Position numbers and translations under genes: made by a program
Notes under the pieces: generated by a model
The model's input: the letters and a program-made list of their open reading frames with translations, nothing else
Databases searched by the model: none
Told to the model about the DNA's origin: nothing
Shown: positions 30,638-40,763 of the stretch, piece by piece
How the letters are laid out: each line of letters opens with the position of its first letter
How positions within the stretch are numbered: position 1 is the stretch's first letter
From: an uncultured Treponema sp.
GTDB lineage: Bacteria; Spirochaetota; Spirochaetia; Treponematales; Treponemataceae
Assembly: GCA_937885475.1 (NCBI GenBank)
Contig: CAKZZR010000066.1
Location: forward strand, 1-49,545
Length of the DNA: 49,545 nucleotides
Reading direction: 5' to 3'

Positions 30638-33600
30638 AGAAAACCGTCCCTGAGAGATTCTCTTGCCATCCTGATTTTTCTTCTCATAAACGCGCTGGTC
30701 ATCGTCTTGTTGCGGCCGGTTTACAACAGCGTTTCCTCGTATCTGACGAACCAGACGGCATCGGCAATCTCCCTGGTTACAAGCCGGACGGGGCTTTCCG
30801 TTTCATACAAATCCTTGTCTCCCTCTATTTTTACAGGATTGCAGATAAAAAATATAGTCCTCTCTGACGTTTCTGACAACATTCCTCTTGCGCAGATTGA
30901 GCGCCTTTCCGTTCATTACAGCCTTTGGGATTTTATACGCGGGCGCGGGCTTTCGAGCATAAAGGATTTTACTGTGGACGGACTTGACCTTGAGCTTGAC
31001 AGGAACGGAGATAACACCGTGCTTGAAAAGCTTCTGGGCTTGCGGAGCGGTTCTGAGATAGACGCGGCGCGTGATTCCTCTGAGACTTCCGGGGAGGCCG
31101 GCGCACCGGGCGATGGAAAGGGAAAAGAAAATGAAAATGACGAAGGCGCTGATTCTGTTCAGGCAGGAATGGCGCTTGCTTCCCGCGCGGAGGAATTTCT
31201 TCGCTCCCTGCCGTTCAATGTGTTCGTGCGGAACATCCATCTTACCTACCGGGACAACGATACCGTGGTTTCGCTCCTGTTCCGCAAACTGTATTTTGAT
31301 TTCATCAAGGAAAAAAAACAGATTGCGCTGAAGACGAACGGAAGCGTCTCGTTCGAGAATGCTCGCACGGCGGTCTCATCGCTCTTTTCGGCGGACGGCA
31401 TCGTGCCAGAAAGCCTTGAAGGAAGCGCACTGACGTTCCGCCTTTCCGACATTCATGCGGGAGGCTATTCCATAGCGCACCTTAACGTGCTTGCCGACTA
31501 CACCGCAAAAAAAATTGACGTGCGCACCATTCAGAATCCGTTCCCGCTGTATCTTACCGCAAGCTACGATACGGAGACCGGCGACGCGGCGTTTGACGTG
31601 CAGACAAAGGCGCTCCGCCCGGAACAGATTGTGTCCGCCCGCCGCGGCGACGCGCTAATGAAAAAAATACGCAGGACGGTACTCACGCTTTCCGCCCGGG
31701 CGGCGTACAACCTGCTTTCCAAAAAAACGGATTACGCCTCTTCGGGAACGGTCGTGCTGCCGGAAACGCTGTATGCGGGCGGCTGTACCGTGCAGTATGC
31801 GGTTTCGGGCGATACGGAAAAAATTGAGGTGCCGCTGCTTTCCGCTCAGGGAGACAAGATTGACGCGACGTTCAGCGGCTCCTGCGTATTCAAGGGCTTG
31901 CGCACGACCGGTGCTCTCAATGTGAACCAGCTCGTGCTTCCGAACGGCGGTGTCATCGCGACCGAGGCGTACATCGATCCGGGCATGACCGGCTTCATGG
32001 CGTTCGCGCCGCAGCTTATGCTTGACGACCACGCGCTTACCGCCCTTCAGCTTGACGTGCAGAGTGAGAATGACATCGTGTACTTCCGCTTTGAGGTTTC
32101 TGATTACGAGCATGCCGAGGCTGAGAACCCAGGAACCGTCCGCGTGGAAGGAAACCTCTCCGTCGCAGAGCGGGAGATTGAGGTGAACGTCTCAAGCGAC
32201 CAGCTCTTTCTTGACAGCCTTGCCAAAACCGGCGCATTTTTTACAGCCGCCCGCGGAACGAGCGACTTTGGCTTTTTAAAACACTATCTTTTGAGCAGCG
32301 ACATGTATGTTTCTGCCAAAAAAAACATGGACTCCTTTACCTGCTCGCTTCCGTACGCATTCGTCGCGGACACCAAAAAGGACGGGCGCTTCCTGTATCT
32401 TTCGATGGACGGCACGAAGGATTTGCTGAATATTTCCCGCATGGATTTTATCTCTGCCGGAAAACTTACGCACGGCGAGGTGAGCGCTGTCTTTTCTGAG
32501 AACCGGGAGCTTGCCTTTTCCTGCGTCGTGAATGCGGATTCCGTTCCTTATTCCTTCTCTGGAAACTACATGCCAGGCTTGCTGACCGTTGCCGGCGACT
32601 ACGGGCTTGCCTTTGACGTGCACAGGACCGGAAAGAACGGCGTGGACGGCTCGTTCAGCACGGAAAGCTTTCCGATTGCGGCGCTGGGAACCATGCTTAC
32701 GTTCTCCTCTGACTGCGGCTTCTCATATTCGCCGGAGGAAGGACTTGACCTTCGCATAGCGCGCTTTGAGGGAATGGAAGCCGGCGGAAAGTATTCGTTC
32801 CATCCGAGGGTGGCGCTTTCTGGCTTTGCTTCAAAATACGGTCTCTTTTTTGAGAATCTTGTCTATTCCGACCGCTATTCTTCACTTGAAGGAAAAAGCA
32901 GCCTGCTCTGGAATCTGAACGACGGTATTTTTGATTCGGCGAACTGCTCATTCTCGCTCAAGAATCCGCTTGCGGCGGAGGCGCTGAGCATTGAGGCGGA
33001 AATCTCAAACCCGGAGCATGAGGAATTTTCCCTGGACGCGCTCAAAAAATCCTTTTATTTTACCTCTCAAATTTCGTGCACTGCGCTGGGCTTGAACCGC
33101 TTTGCGCTTGAGCAGAGCGAGAACAATGCGCTTTCCTGCGGAATCATCGCGTCAGGTACGCTGGACAATCCTTACGTGGGCGTTGACATCTCAAGCCTGA
33201 GCCTTATGACCGCAGGAAAATCCATTACGGCAAGCGCCTCTGCCTTTGTTGAGGAAAAGAATCTTTCGCTGGAAAAGGCCGTCCTGCATTATAACAACAT
33301 TGAAGTTAAGGATGCCAAGGCGGAATTTGACCTTACCACCTTTGCGGGAACTGCAAGCGCGGTGCTGGATACTACGGTGCTAAAAAAAACGGTTCACGTT
33401 CCGCTTCAGTTCACAGTGTCCGACACCTTTGTTGAGGAAGGAAAACTCTTTCCATCCCAGTTTACGGCAAGCCTCGTCGCAGAGTCCGTTTCGGGAACGT
33501 TCTTTAAAAAGCCGTTTCCGTTCACGCTTTCGGTGCTTCATGCCGACGGAATGACGCTGGTGAGCACTGGGGAAGAGCAGGGCGTAAGCGGTGTTATTTC

Positions 33601-35110
33601 TGACGACGCGACGGTAAATTTTTCCGTTGCGGAAGGAAAGCCCGTTCAGTTCAATCTTACCGGAAACGTCGGCGGCGAGAACATCAACCTGAATTTTTCT
33701 GAGGTGAAGCTGGAGCTTGCAAAACTTCTGAGCATGGTCGACGTGCCGCGGATTCGCATTTACGACGGAACGCTCCGCGCTGGACTGGACATCAGCGGGC
33801 TTAAGTCTGACCCTGAATTCAAAGGTTCCGTCTCAATTTCTGATGCAGACTTCACGCTGCCAAAAATTTGCAACAGCCACATCACGTTTCCCAAGGCGCT
33901 CATGGTCATGAATCACAACAAGCTTGAGATGCCAGAAATTCGTGCGATGGTAAAAAAGGACTCGCCGTTGTACGCCAGCATGAACGTATTCTTTGAGCGC
34001 TGGCGCATGGAACGCCTTGAGGCTCATATACGCACTCCGGAAAAAAGCTACGTTCCCGGCAATTTTGAGATTCGTCTTGCAAAATTCACCGGAGACGCCG
34101 CCCTGGACCTGAATCTCAAGCTGGAGGACCGCTATTTTGATGTTTCCGGCGACGTTGGCGTGCGGAACCTTTCGGCAAGCGTAAAGACAAAGGAACTTGC
34201 CGTAGCCCCGCCGCGCCGCAATATCTTCATACGCTCAAGCATAAACCTGTCCTTCGGGCAGCATGTTACGCTCATGGTGGATCCGCTCCTGCGCGCGGTC
34301 GTCGTTCCGGGAACGGAGATGGGCTTTAAGTTCGACCGAGAGGAAGGCATTCTTGAGCTGGACGGCGACCTTGCGTTCCGCTCCGGCGACATTTCGTACT
34401 TAAGCCGTAACTTCTATCTGAAGAACGGAACGATGAAATTCAACGGCAATGCGCCGGAATTCAACCCGCTCATAAGCGTTCAGGCGGAAACCAGGGAACG
34501 CGACGACGAAGGAAACGAGGTGCGCATTATTCTGAGCGCCCAGAATCAGTATTTTTCTGACTTCAATCCAAAATTCTCCTCAATTCCAGCCCGCTCCGAA
34601 GCCGACATCATGACTATGCTCGGACAGATTGCCGTGGGCGATGCCGGTGGAATGACAGGGCTTTTGCTTGCCACCGGCGATTACGCGATTCAGTCCACTA
34701 TCGGTCGTTCAATAGAAAACAAGTTGCGAGACTTTCTGAATTTTGATATATTGTCTTTCAGGACGAACGTCCTGCAAAATGCCTTGAATTACAATTTTGA
34801 TAAGACAAGGAATAATGAAGATTCTGTCTATGGAATCGGTAACTTTTTCGATAACTCAACTGTTTACTTTGGTAAGTACATAGGAAGAGCGCTGTATGTC
34901 GATTCTTTGATGCATTGGTCATACGACGAGACGCGGTTGAGTGATGATTTTACCGTAGAGGGATTGGTTTTCAGACCTGAGATAGGTCTTGAACTTGAAT
35001 CTCCGTTCGTAAATATCAGGTGGAATATGGCTCCGGATTTGGGTGGAATCCGCTCAGACAGTTTTGTGTATTCCACATCGGTAACTCTTTCATGGAAATT
35101 TTCATTCTAA
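30635..35110 (+). CDS. tamB: TamB family translocation and assembly protein
   Basis: A 1491-residue protein with an N-terminal membrane anchor (ILIFLLINALVIVLL, about 13-27). The rest is long, beta-rich and periplasmic, with AsmA-like repeats and the TamB/DUF490 C-terminus (EFNPLISVQAE, around residue 1275). Residues about 145-175 are a Gly/Glu-rich linker. TamB bridges inner and outer membranes and moves lipid or assists barrel assembly; Borrelia BB0794 is reported to interact with BamA. The next gene is bamA, 19 nt downstream. No ribosome binding site precedes the ATG, which follows a candidate -10 box. Confidence 0.9.
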   Translation: MRKPSLRDSLAILIFLLINALVIVLLRPVYNSVSSYLTNQTASAISLVTSRTGLSVSYKSLSPSIFTGLQIKNIVLSDVSDNIPLAQIERLSVHYSLWDFIRGRGLSSIKDFTVDGLDLELDRNGDNTVLEKLLGLRSGSEIDAARDSSETSGEAGAPGDGKGKENENDEGADSVQAGMALASRAEEFLRSLPFNVFVRNIHLTYRDNDTVVSLLFRKLYFDFIKEKKQIALKTNGSVSFENARTAVSSLFSADGIVPESLEGSALTFRLSDIHAGGYSIAHLNVLADYTAKKIDVRTIQNPFPLYLTASYDTETGDAAFDVQTKALRPEQIVSARRGDALMKKIRRTVLTLSARAAYNLLSKKTDYASSGTVVLPETLYAGGCTVQYAVSGDTEKIEVPLLSAQGDKIDATFSGSCVFKGLRTTGALNVNQLVLPNGGVIATEAYIDPGMTGFMAFAPQLMLDDHALTALQLDVQSENDIVYFRFEVSDYEHAEAENPGTVRVEGNLSVAEREIEVNVSSDQLFLDSLAKTGAFFTAARGTSDFGFLKHYLLSSDMYVSAKKNMDSFTCSLPYAFVADTKKDGRFLYLSMDGTKDLLNISRMDFISAGKLTHGEVSAVFSENRELAFSCVVNADSVPYSFSGNYMPGLLTVAGDYGLAFDVHRTGKNGVDGSFSTESFPIAALGTMLTFSSDCGFSYSPEEGLDLRIARFEGMEAGGKYSFHPRVALSGFASKYGLFFENLVYSDRYSSLEGKSSLLWNLNDGIFDSANCSFSLKNPLAAEALSIEAEISNPEHEEFSLDALKKSFYFTSQISCTALGLNRFALEQSENNALSCGIIASGTLDNPYVGVDISSLSLMTAGKSITASASAFVEEKNLSLEKAVLHYNNIEVKDAKAEFDLTTFAGTASAVLDTTVLKKTVHVPLQFTVSDTFVEEGKLFPSQFTASLVAESVSGTFFKKPFPFTLSVLHADGMTLVSTGEEQGVSGVISDDATVNFSVAEGKPVQFNLTGNVGGENINLNFSEVKLELAKLLSMVDVPRIRIYDGTLRAGLDISGLKSDPEFKGSVSISDADFTLPKICNSHITFPKALMVMNHNKLEMPEIRAMVKKDSPLYASMNVFFERWRMERLEAHIRTPEKSYVPGNFEIRLAKFTGDAALDLNLKLEDRYFDVSGDVGVRNLSASVKTKELAVAPPRRNIFIRSSINLSFGQHVTLMVDPLLRAVVVPGTEMGFKFDREEGILELDGDLAFRSGDISYLSRNFYLKNGTMKFNGNAPEFNPLISVQAETRERDDEGNEVRIILSAQNQYFSDFNPKFSSIPARSEADIMTMLGQIAVGDAGGMTGLLLATGDYAIQSTIGRSIENKLRDFLNFDILSFRTNVLQNALNYNFDKTRNNEDSVYGIGNFFDNSTVYFGKYIGRALYVDSLMHWSYDETRLSDDFTVEGLVFRPEIGLELESPFVNIRWNMAPDLGGIRSDSFVYSTSVTLSWKFSF

Positions 35111-35129
35111 CTAACGTCAGAGGTCTTAT

Positions 35130-37544
35130 ATGATTTCAAAAAGTACACTGAAAAAAGTTTTTGCCGCTTTTTTTGTGTCTGTTTTTTTATCTGCTGTTTT
35201 TGCTCAGTCCGACGATTCGGATTGGTTCTGGGGAAAGGAAATTTCTTCCGTTTCTTTTGAAGGCTTGCACAGCGTAAAGCGCTCGGACGTGTCCGGCGTT
35301 ACCAATCCCTTCATCGGAAAGGCGTTTACCGATGAGCTGTACAACGAAATCCTTGACCGTCTGTACGCGCTTGCCTATTTTGAGGAAATTGAGCCGTTCG
35401 CAAAGCATGACCCACGGAACAAGGACAAGATTCTGCTGGTGTTCAGCGTAAAGGAACACCCGATGATTTCCTCCATTTCGTTTAAAGGAAACAAAAAAAT
35501 CCGCAACAATGAGCTGCGCGAGGCGGTTTCCATAAAGACCGGCGACGTATACATAGAATCCGCCGCGCTTTTGGACGAGCGTGCGGTGCGCGACGTATAT
35601 ATAAAAAAGGGCTACATGAGCGCAAAAGTCGCGATGAAGGCCGAGGAGACTGACAACGGCATAGAGGTCGTGTTCCAGATTTCGGAAGGCTCCGGAGCGG
35701 TCGTGTCAAAGATTGATTTTTCAGGAAACGCGGCTTTCTCCTCAAAAACGCTGAAGTCCAAGCTTTCCCTAAAGGAAGAGGGCTTTATGCGCGCCGGTGC
35801 GTTCCAGCGCTCTGCATTGGAGGCAGACAAGCAGGCGGTCATCGTATACTACATGACCAAGGGCTACATGGATTCCCGCGTGGTGGATGTAATAGAAGAT
35901 TCTTCGTTCAATGAGAAAAAGGACCGCGAGGAAATTTCCCTTACGTTCATCGTGCAGGAAGGCGCGCAGTATACGTACAGCGGAACTACAATCAGCGGCA
36001 ACGAGATTTTTTCGACTGAAAAACTGCTTGCCAATATCAAGATGAAGCCGGGCGACGTATTCAACCAGACAAAGTATCAGGAAGGACTTGCTGCGCTCAC
36101 CAATCTGTACTACGAGAACGGATATATGAGCAACGAATTCGTTCCTGCCATCGAAAAAGACGCGGAGCGCCGTACCATCGGTTGCAACCTTAGAATCGTT
36201 GAGCATTCCCGCGCCCATGTGGAGAACATCATCATCAAGGGAAATACAAAAACAAAGGACGAGGTAATCCTTCGCGAAATTCCTCTTAAGCCGGGCGATG
36301 TGTTCAGCCGCACAAAAATCATGAGCGGCTTGCGAAACCTGTACAACACGCAGTACTTTTCAAGCGTCGTGCCGGAGCCTGTTTCTGGCTCGGAAGAAAA
36401 CCTTGTTGACCTTGTGATTACCGTAGAGGAGCAGTCGACCACGTCGCTTCAGTTTGGTATGACGTTCACCGGTATTTCTGACCCGGACGACCTTCCTATT
36501 TCATTGTATACAAAAATTGAGAACACCAACTTCCGTGGAACGGGACGTTCCATCTCTGCGGGTGCCACCATTGCGTCAAGCTCGCAGGATATAACGCTCG
36601 GCTACGGACAGAACTGGATTGGCGACCAGCCAATTTCCTTGAACGAGTCGCTTTCGCTGTCGCATTCAAACAGCTCCATGCTGCTCATGAACTGGATGAA
36701 CAATGGCGTTAATGACGATGACTACTATTATGGAAAATATGAGTCGTGGGGTGCGTCGCTCAGCTCCTCCGTCGGCAGACGATGGCTCCCGAGCTTTGCT
36801 ATTCTGACGGTTACCGGCGGTCTTACGAACTCCCTGACGGACAATATCTATGACGAGTCGGTGTATACGCCGCTTGACCCTGGAGTAAGCAAGAACGCAA
36901 ACCGCTTTGGTCTTAAGAATTCTGTGTATGCGAGCATTTCTCTTGATGACCGCGACATAAACTATGACCCTTCAACCGGGTGGTTCTTCAATGAGCGCGT
37001 GGCGTGGTACGGAATCCTTCCGACGATTGAGCATGAATTCTATGCGCGTACTGACACCAAGCTTGAGTCCTACCTTAAGCTCTTTGACATTCCCGTTGCC
37101 AACGGCTACTGGAACTTCAAGGCGGTGCTTGCGGCGTATACCGGCGTTACTATGCTGTTCCCCGTGCCGGGAACGCTCTTTGGTGATTCCAGCAAGGTGT
37201 ACATTGACGGTATGTTCAATGGACGCGGCTGGACGAGCATTTACAACGACGTGCGCGGAAAGGCGATGCTTTCCAACAAAATTGAGCTTCGCATCCCTAT
37301 TTTCACCGGTGTAATTGGTTTGGACGGCTTCTTTGATGCTGTTGCGGTAAAGGATGAGCCGGAGGATTTGACTTCGCTCAAGCTGGACGATTTCTACTTC
37401 AGCTTTGGTCCGGGCTTGCGCTTCCTTGTTCCTCAGTTCCCCCTGCACTTGCTGTTTGCGAACAAATTCCGCGTTCAGGACGGCGACGTTGTGTGGGATG
37501 ACACATGGCAATTCGTTCTTTCGTTCAATATCGTAAATAAATAG
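35130..37544 (+). CDS. bamA: Outer-membrane assembly protein BamA
   Basis: An 804-residue Omp85 protein. The signal peptide is cleaved probably near FAQ (about residue 25). Five POTRA domains lie at about 33-450 (for example IISSISFKGNKKIRNNELREAV, quoted as SFKGNKKIRN), then the 16-strand barrel. The L6 motif, usually VRGF or IRGF, reads GRGW (698-701) with R699 conserved. It inserts beta-barrel proteins into the outer membrane. AGAGGTC lies before the ATG. It is the second gene of the tamB-bamA-skp-mutS run; the T. pallidum counterpart is TP0326. Confidence 0.95.
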   Translation: MISKSTLKKVFAAFFVSVFLSAVFAQSDDSDWFWGKEISSVSFEGLHSVKRSDVSGVTNPFIGKAFTDELYNEILDRLYALAYFEEIEPFAKHDPRNKDKILLVFSVKEHPMISSISFKGNKKIRNNELREAVSIKTGDVYIESAALLDERAVRDVYIKKGYMSAKVAMKAEETDNGIEVVFQISEGSGAVVSKIDFSGNAAFSSKTLKSKLSLKEEGFMRAGAFQRSALEADKQAVIVYYMTKGYMDSRVVDVIEDSSFNEKKDREEISLTFIVQEGAQYTYSGTTISGNEIFSTEKLLANIKMKPGDVFNQTKYQEGLAALTNLYYENGYMSNEFVPAIEKDAERRTIGCNLRIVEHSRAHVENIIIKGNTKTKDEVILREIPLKPGDVFSRTKIMSGLRNLYNTQYFSSVVPEPVSGSEENLVDLVITVEEQSTTSLQFGMTFTGISDPDDLPISLYTKIENTNFRGTGRSISAGATIASSSQDITLGYGQNWIGDQPISLNESLSLSHSNSSMLLMNWMNNGVNDDDYYYGKYESWGASLSSSVGRRWLPSFAILTVTGGLTNSLTDNIYDESVYTPLDPGVSKNANRFGLKNSVYASISLDDRDINYDPSTGWFFNERVAWYGILPTIEHEFYARTDTKLESYLKLFDIPVANGYWNFKAVLAAYTGVTMLFPVPGTLFGDSSKVYIDGMFNGRGWTSIYNDVRGKAMLSNKIELRIPIFTGVIGLDGFFDAVAVKDEPEDLTSLKLDDFYFSFGPGLRFLVPQFPLHLLFANKFRVQDGDVVWDDTWQFVLSFNIVNK

Positions 37545-37564
37545 AAGAAAGAAGAGGTGATTTT

Positions 37565-38086
37565 ATGAAAAGATTGACGAGCTTTATCATGGTGGCGCTT
37601 GTGGCGTTGTGCGGCTCAGGCGCTTTTGCCCAGCAGATTACAAAATTCGGAGTGGTTGATACAGCAAAGGTGTACAATGCGTATTTCCGCAATTCGGCTC
37701 CGGTTCGGAATTATGAGAAGAAAAAGGCTGAATTCCAGCAGGAAATAAACAAATATACCGACGAGATTCAGAAGCTTCAGACAAAGAAGATTGACTACGA
37801 GCAGGCCGGAAACGAGAACATGGCGCTCAAGACTCAGGCGGAGATTACAAAAAAATCCGACTTTTTGATTGAATATACCAATGCAAAGAATGTTGAGCTT
37901 GAGTCCATGCAGAAAACGCTTCAAGGCTCGGATGCGTTCTACAATAAATTGTACGACACTCTTTCCAAAATTGCGGAATCCGGTGGCTACAGCATGATTC
38001 TGAGCCTTCAGCAGGCAAATTCAATCCTTTGGTATTCCAATTCTGTTGATATAACTGAACAGGTTATCGTAGAGCTTGGTAAATAA
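37565..38086 (+). CDS. skp: Skp/OmpH-like periplasmic chaperone
   Basis: A 173-residue exported protein with a signal peptide (FIMVALVALCGSGAFAQ) and a mainly helical, coiled-coil body (FRNSAPVRNYEKKKAEFQQE) followed by the short C-terminal beta region. It matches the Skp/OmpH family, whose trimer carries unfolded outer-membrane proteins to BamA. Length is typical. AAGAGGTG lies 6 nt before the ATG. The gene follows bamA by 20 nt, and mutS begins immediately after its stop (TAA-ATG). Confidence 0.88.
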   Translation: MKRLTSFIMVALVALCGSGAFAQQITKFGVVDTAKVYNAYFRNSAPVRNYEKKKAEFQQEINKYTDEIQKLQTKKIDYEQAGNENMALKTQAEITKKSDFLIEYTNAKNVELESMQKTLQGSDAFYNKLYDTLSKIAESGGYSMILSLQQANSILWYSNSVDITEQVIVELGK

Positions 38087-40696
38087 ATGGCAGAAGAGGC
38101 TACGCTTACCCCGGTCATGCTGCAATACATGCAGATAAAGGAACAGTACAAGAACGAGGTGCTGTTCTTTAGGCTGGGGGATTTTTATGAGATGTTCAAT
38201 GAGGACGCGGTGGAAATTTCGCGTCTTCTTAATCTTACCCTCACGCACCGCGGACCGGCTCCTATGTGCGGCATTCCCTATCATGCGGCAAAAATTTATA
38301 TAGCGCGGCTTTTGCGGCTTGGCAAAAAAATCGTCATCTGCGAGCAGATTGGCGACCCAAAGGCAAAGGGGCTTACGGAGCGCAAGGTCGTTGAGATTAT
38401 CACACCGGGAACCGCAGTTGAGTCCGAATATCTTGAGGGAAACGCCAACAATTTTCTTGCTGCGCTTTCTGTATCACACGGAATGGCGGGCTATGCCTTC
38501 ATCGATGTTACGACGGCGGCGTTTTCTGCAACTTCATGGCATGCGTCCAGAATGGAGGAGCATTTTTCTAAGGAACTGGGGCGCTCGCTTCCCCGGGAGC
38601 TTTTGCTTCCGCAGTCGCTCAAGGGCAATACCGACATCCAGGATATTCTCGCTTCGTATCCGGATATGTCCGTTTCCTATTACCCGGACTGGGATTTCAA
38701 TGCAGAGCTTTCATTCCGCCGTCTTACTTCGCAGTTTAAGACCAAGTCTCTTCAGGGCTTCTCTCTTGATGAGAATTCGCCCGAAGTGCCGCCGGCCGGC
38801 TTTCTTATTGATTATCTTGAGAAAACGACTAATTCCGTGGTTCCGCATGTAAATGGAATTCGTGTCTACAAGGACAGCCAATATCTTATCATTGACGATT
38901 CCAGCCGCCGCAATCTGGAGATTGTCTCGAACCTGCGCGACGGCGGCACGCAGTATACGTTGCTTGAATGCGTGAGCAACGCGCGTACCGCCATGGGAAG
39001 TCGACGCGTGCGCCAGTGCCTGCTTTTTCCGCTGACGGATGCCGCTCAGATTCGGACTCGGCAGGGTTATGTGGGCTATTTTGTGCAGAACCGTGCCGTC
39101 CTAGAGGCGGTGCAGCAGACTCTTTCTTCCGTTCTGGATATCGAGCGGCTTGCCGGTCGTATTGCGATGGACAGGGCACATGCAAAAGATTTGAAGGCGT
39201 TGCAGTCAAGCCTGAGTGCGTGGCTTTCCGTTAAGAATTCCCTTTCTGACTTTGAATTTGATTTTGCTGGGGACGAGAGTGCCGTTGAGATTATCGATAT
39301 GATTTCTCGGGCGATTGACGATAACCCTGCGACGGCACTTACCGAAGGTCGGATTATAAAAAGCGGTTGGTCAAAGGATCTGGACCATTGGCGAGATGTG
39401 CACGACAATTTTGACCGTATCCTTTCTGAATATGAGCTTGAGGAGCGCGAAAAGACCGGAATTCAGACGCTCAAGATAAAGTATACGAATGCATTCGGCT
39501 ATTTTATAGAGGTAAGCCGCGGAAAGCTTGACCGCGTGCCTGAGAATTTCATCATGCGTCGCGCTCTTGTAAACGGCGACCGCTATACGACGCCTCGCTT
39601 GCAGGAGCTGGAACACGAGCTGAACGAGGCCGGAACGCGAATACTAGAGCTTGAGCGCGACCTTTTTGTGGCGCTTCGTAGCTCTCTGCACCAGTTCGTA
39701 CCATATCTTATGCGCACTGCCGAGGACATAGCGCTTACTGACGCGTCTGCCTCGTTTGCTGAGACGGCGCTGTTAAGAGACTGGGTAAAACCGGTCATCG
39801 ATGATTCTGGTTCGCTTGACATTCAGAAGGGACGGCATCCGGTGGTTGAGCTGCACCTTCCGTTCGGGGAATTCGTTCCGAATGACCTGAACTTGGAAAG
39901 CGCTTCTGCTGGCGCACCGTCGTTCGCGCTCATAACCGGTCCCAATATGGCTGGAAAATCGACCTATCTTCGTCAGAATGCGCTCATCGTGCTTCTTGCA
40001 CAGACAGGCTCCTTCGTTCCAGCGTCTTATGCAAAAATCGGCATAGTCGACAAGATTTTTTGCCGCGTGGGGGCGAGCGACAATCTTGCACGGGGCGAGT
40101 CCACGTTCCTTGTTGAGATGACGGAGACAGCTCATATCCTGCGCTTTGCCACGCAAAAATCCCTTGTCATAATGGATGAGGTTGGTCGCGGTACGTCCAC
40201 CGAGGACGGACTTTCCATTGCATGGGCTGTGAGCGAGTATCTGCTTGACCAGATGCGCTGCCGCACGCTTTTTGCGACGCACTATCATGAACTTACCCGA
40301 CTTGAGCATGCGTCTCTTGTTCTTTTGTGCATGGACGTGCTGCAGCAGGGGGAAACCATAACGTTCCTGCGTCGTGTAAAGGAGGGGGCGAGCGAGAATT
40401 CCTTTGGCATTCATGTTGCGCGTCTCGCAGGAATTCCGGAGCCGGTCATTGAGCGGGCGGGAAGGATTCTTCAGAATCTTCAGGCGGCGGCTGAAACAGA
40501 GGCTGTCATATCAAAGCTTCAGCATGAGACGGATATGGAACGCTCTGCGCCAGCAAAGACTCCTGTAGCGCCAGGGCTTTTCAGCGACGAGGAGATTATT
40601 CTTGACGAGATTCTTTCCTGCGACCCGGATTCCATGACGCCGCTTTCTGCGCTTCAAACCATTGCTCGCTGGAAAAAAACGTTGTCTGGCAGATAA
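38087..40696 (+). CDS. mutS: DNA mismatch repair protein MutS
   Basis: An 869-residue MutS, which recognises mismatches and insertion-deletion loops. The N-terminal mismatch-binding domain starts LTPVMLQYMQIKEQYKNEVL, with the Phe-x-Glu wedge in RLGDFYEMF. The Walker A site is GPNMAGKST (618-626), with Walker B DEVGRGTS shortly after. Length is near the family average. It begins right after the Skp-like stop without spacer. The run of A and T after its stop (about 40700-40722) is a possible weak terminator only. Confidence 0.96.
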   Translation: MAEEATLTPVMLQYMQIKEQYKNEVLFFRLGDFYEMFNEDAVEISRLLNLTLTHRGPAPMCGIPYHAAKIYIARLLRLGKKIVICEQIGDPKAKGLTERKVVEIITPGTAVESEYLEGNANNFLAALSVSHGMAGYAFIDVTTAAFSATSWHASRMEEHFSKELGRSLPRELLLPQSLKGNTDIQDILASYPDMSVSYYPDWDFNAELSFRRLTSQFKTKSLQGFSLDENSPEVPPAGFLIDYLEKTTNSVVPHVNGIRVYKDSQYLIIDDSSRRNLEIVSNLRDGGTQYTLLECVSNARTAMGSRRVRQCLLFPLTDAAQIRTRQGYVGYFVQNRAVLEAVQQTLSSVLDIERLAGRIAMDRAHAKDLKALQSSLSAWLSVKNSLSDFEFDFAGDESAVEIIDMISRAIDDNPATALTEGRIIKSGWSKDLDHWRDVHDNFDRILSEYELEEREKTGIQTLKIKYTNAFGYFIEVSRGKLDRVPENFIMRRALVNGDRYTTPRLQELEHELNEAGTRILELERDLFVALRSSLHQFVPYLMRTAEDIALTDASASFAETALLRDWVKPVIDDSGSLDIQKGRHPVVELHLPFGEFVPNDLNLESASAGAPSFALITGPNMAGKSTYLRQNALIVLLAQTGSFVPASYAKIGIVDKIFCRVGASDNLARGESTFLVEMTETAHILRFATQKSLVIMDEVGRGTSTEDGLSIAWAVSEYLLDQMRCRTLFATHYHELTRLEHASLVLLCMDVLQQGETITFLRRVKEGASENSFGIHVARLAGIPEPVIERAGRILQNLQAAAETEAVISKLQHETDMERSAPAKTPVAPGLFSDEEIILDEILSCDPDSMTPLSALQTIARWKKTLSGR

Positions 40697-40763
40697 AATT
40701 CAAAAAAAATATATTTTTTTCTCCGAGATTGCATTTTCCGTCCGTTTTTTGCGTTAACTAAGT

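Noticed and set aside
40703..40722. A/T palindrome after mutS as a terminator
   Set aside because: It has no G-C stem. A simple A-tract/T-tract pair is too weak to call.
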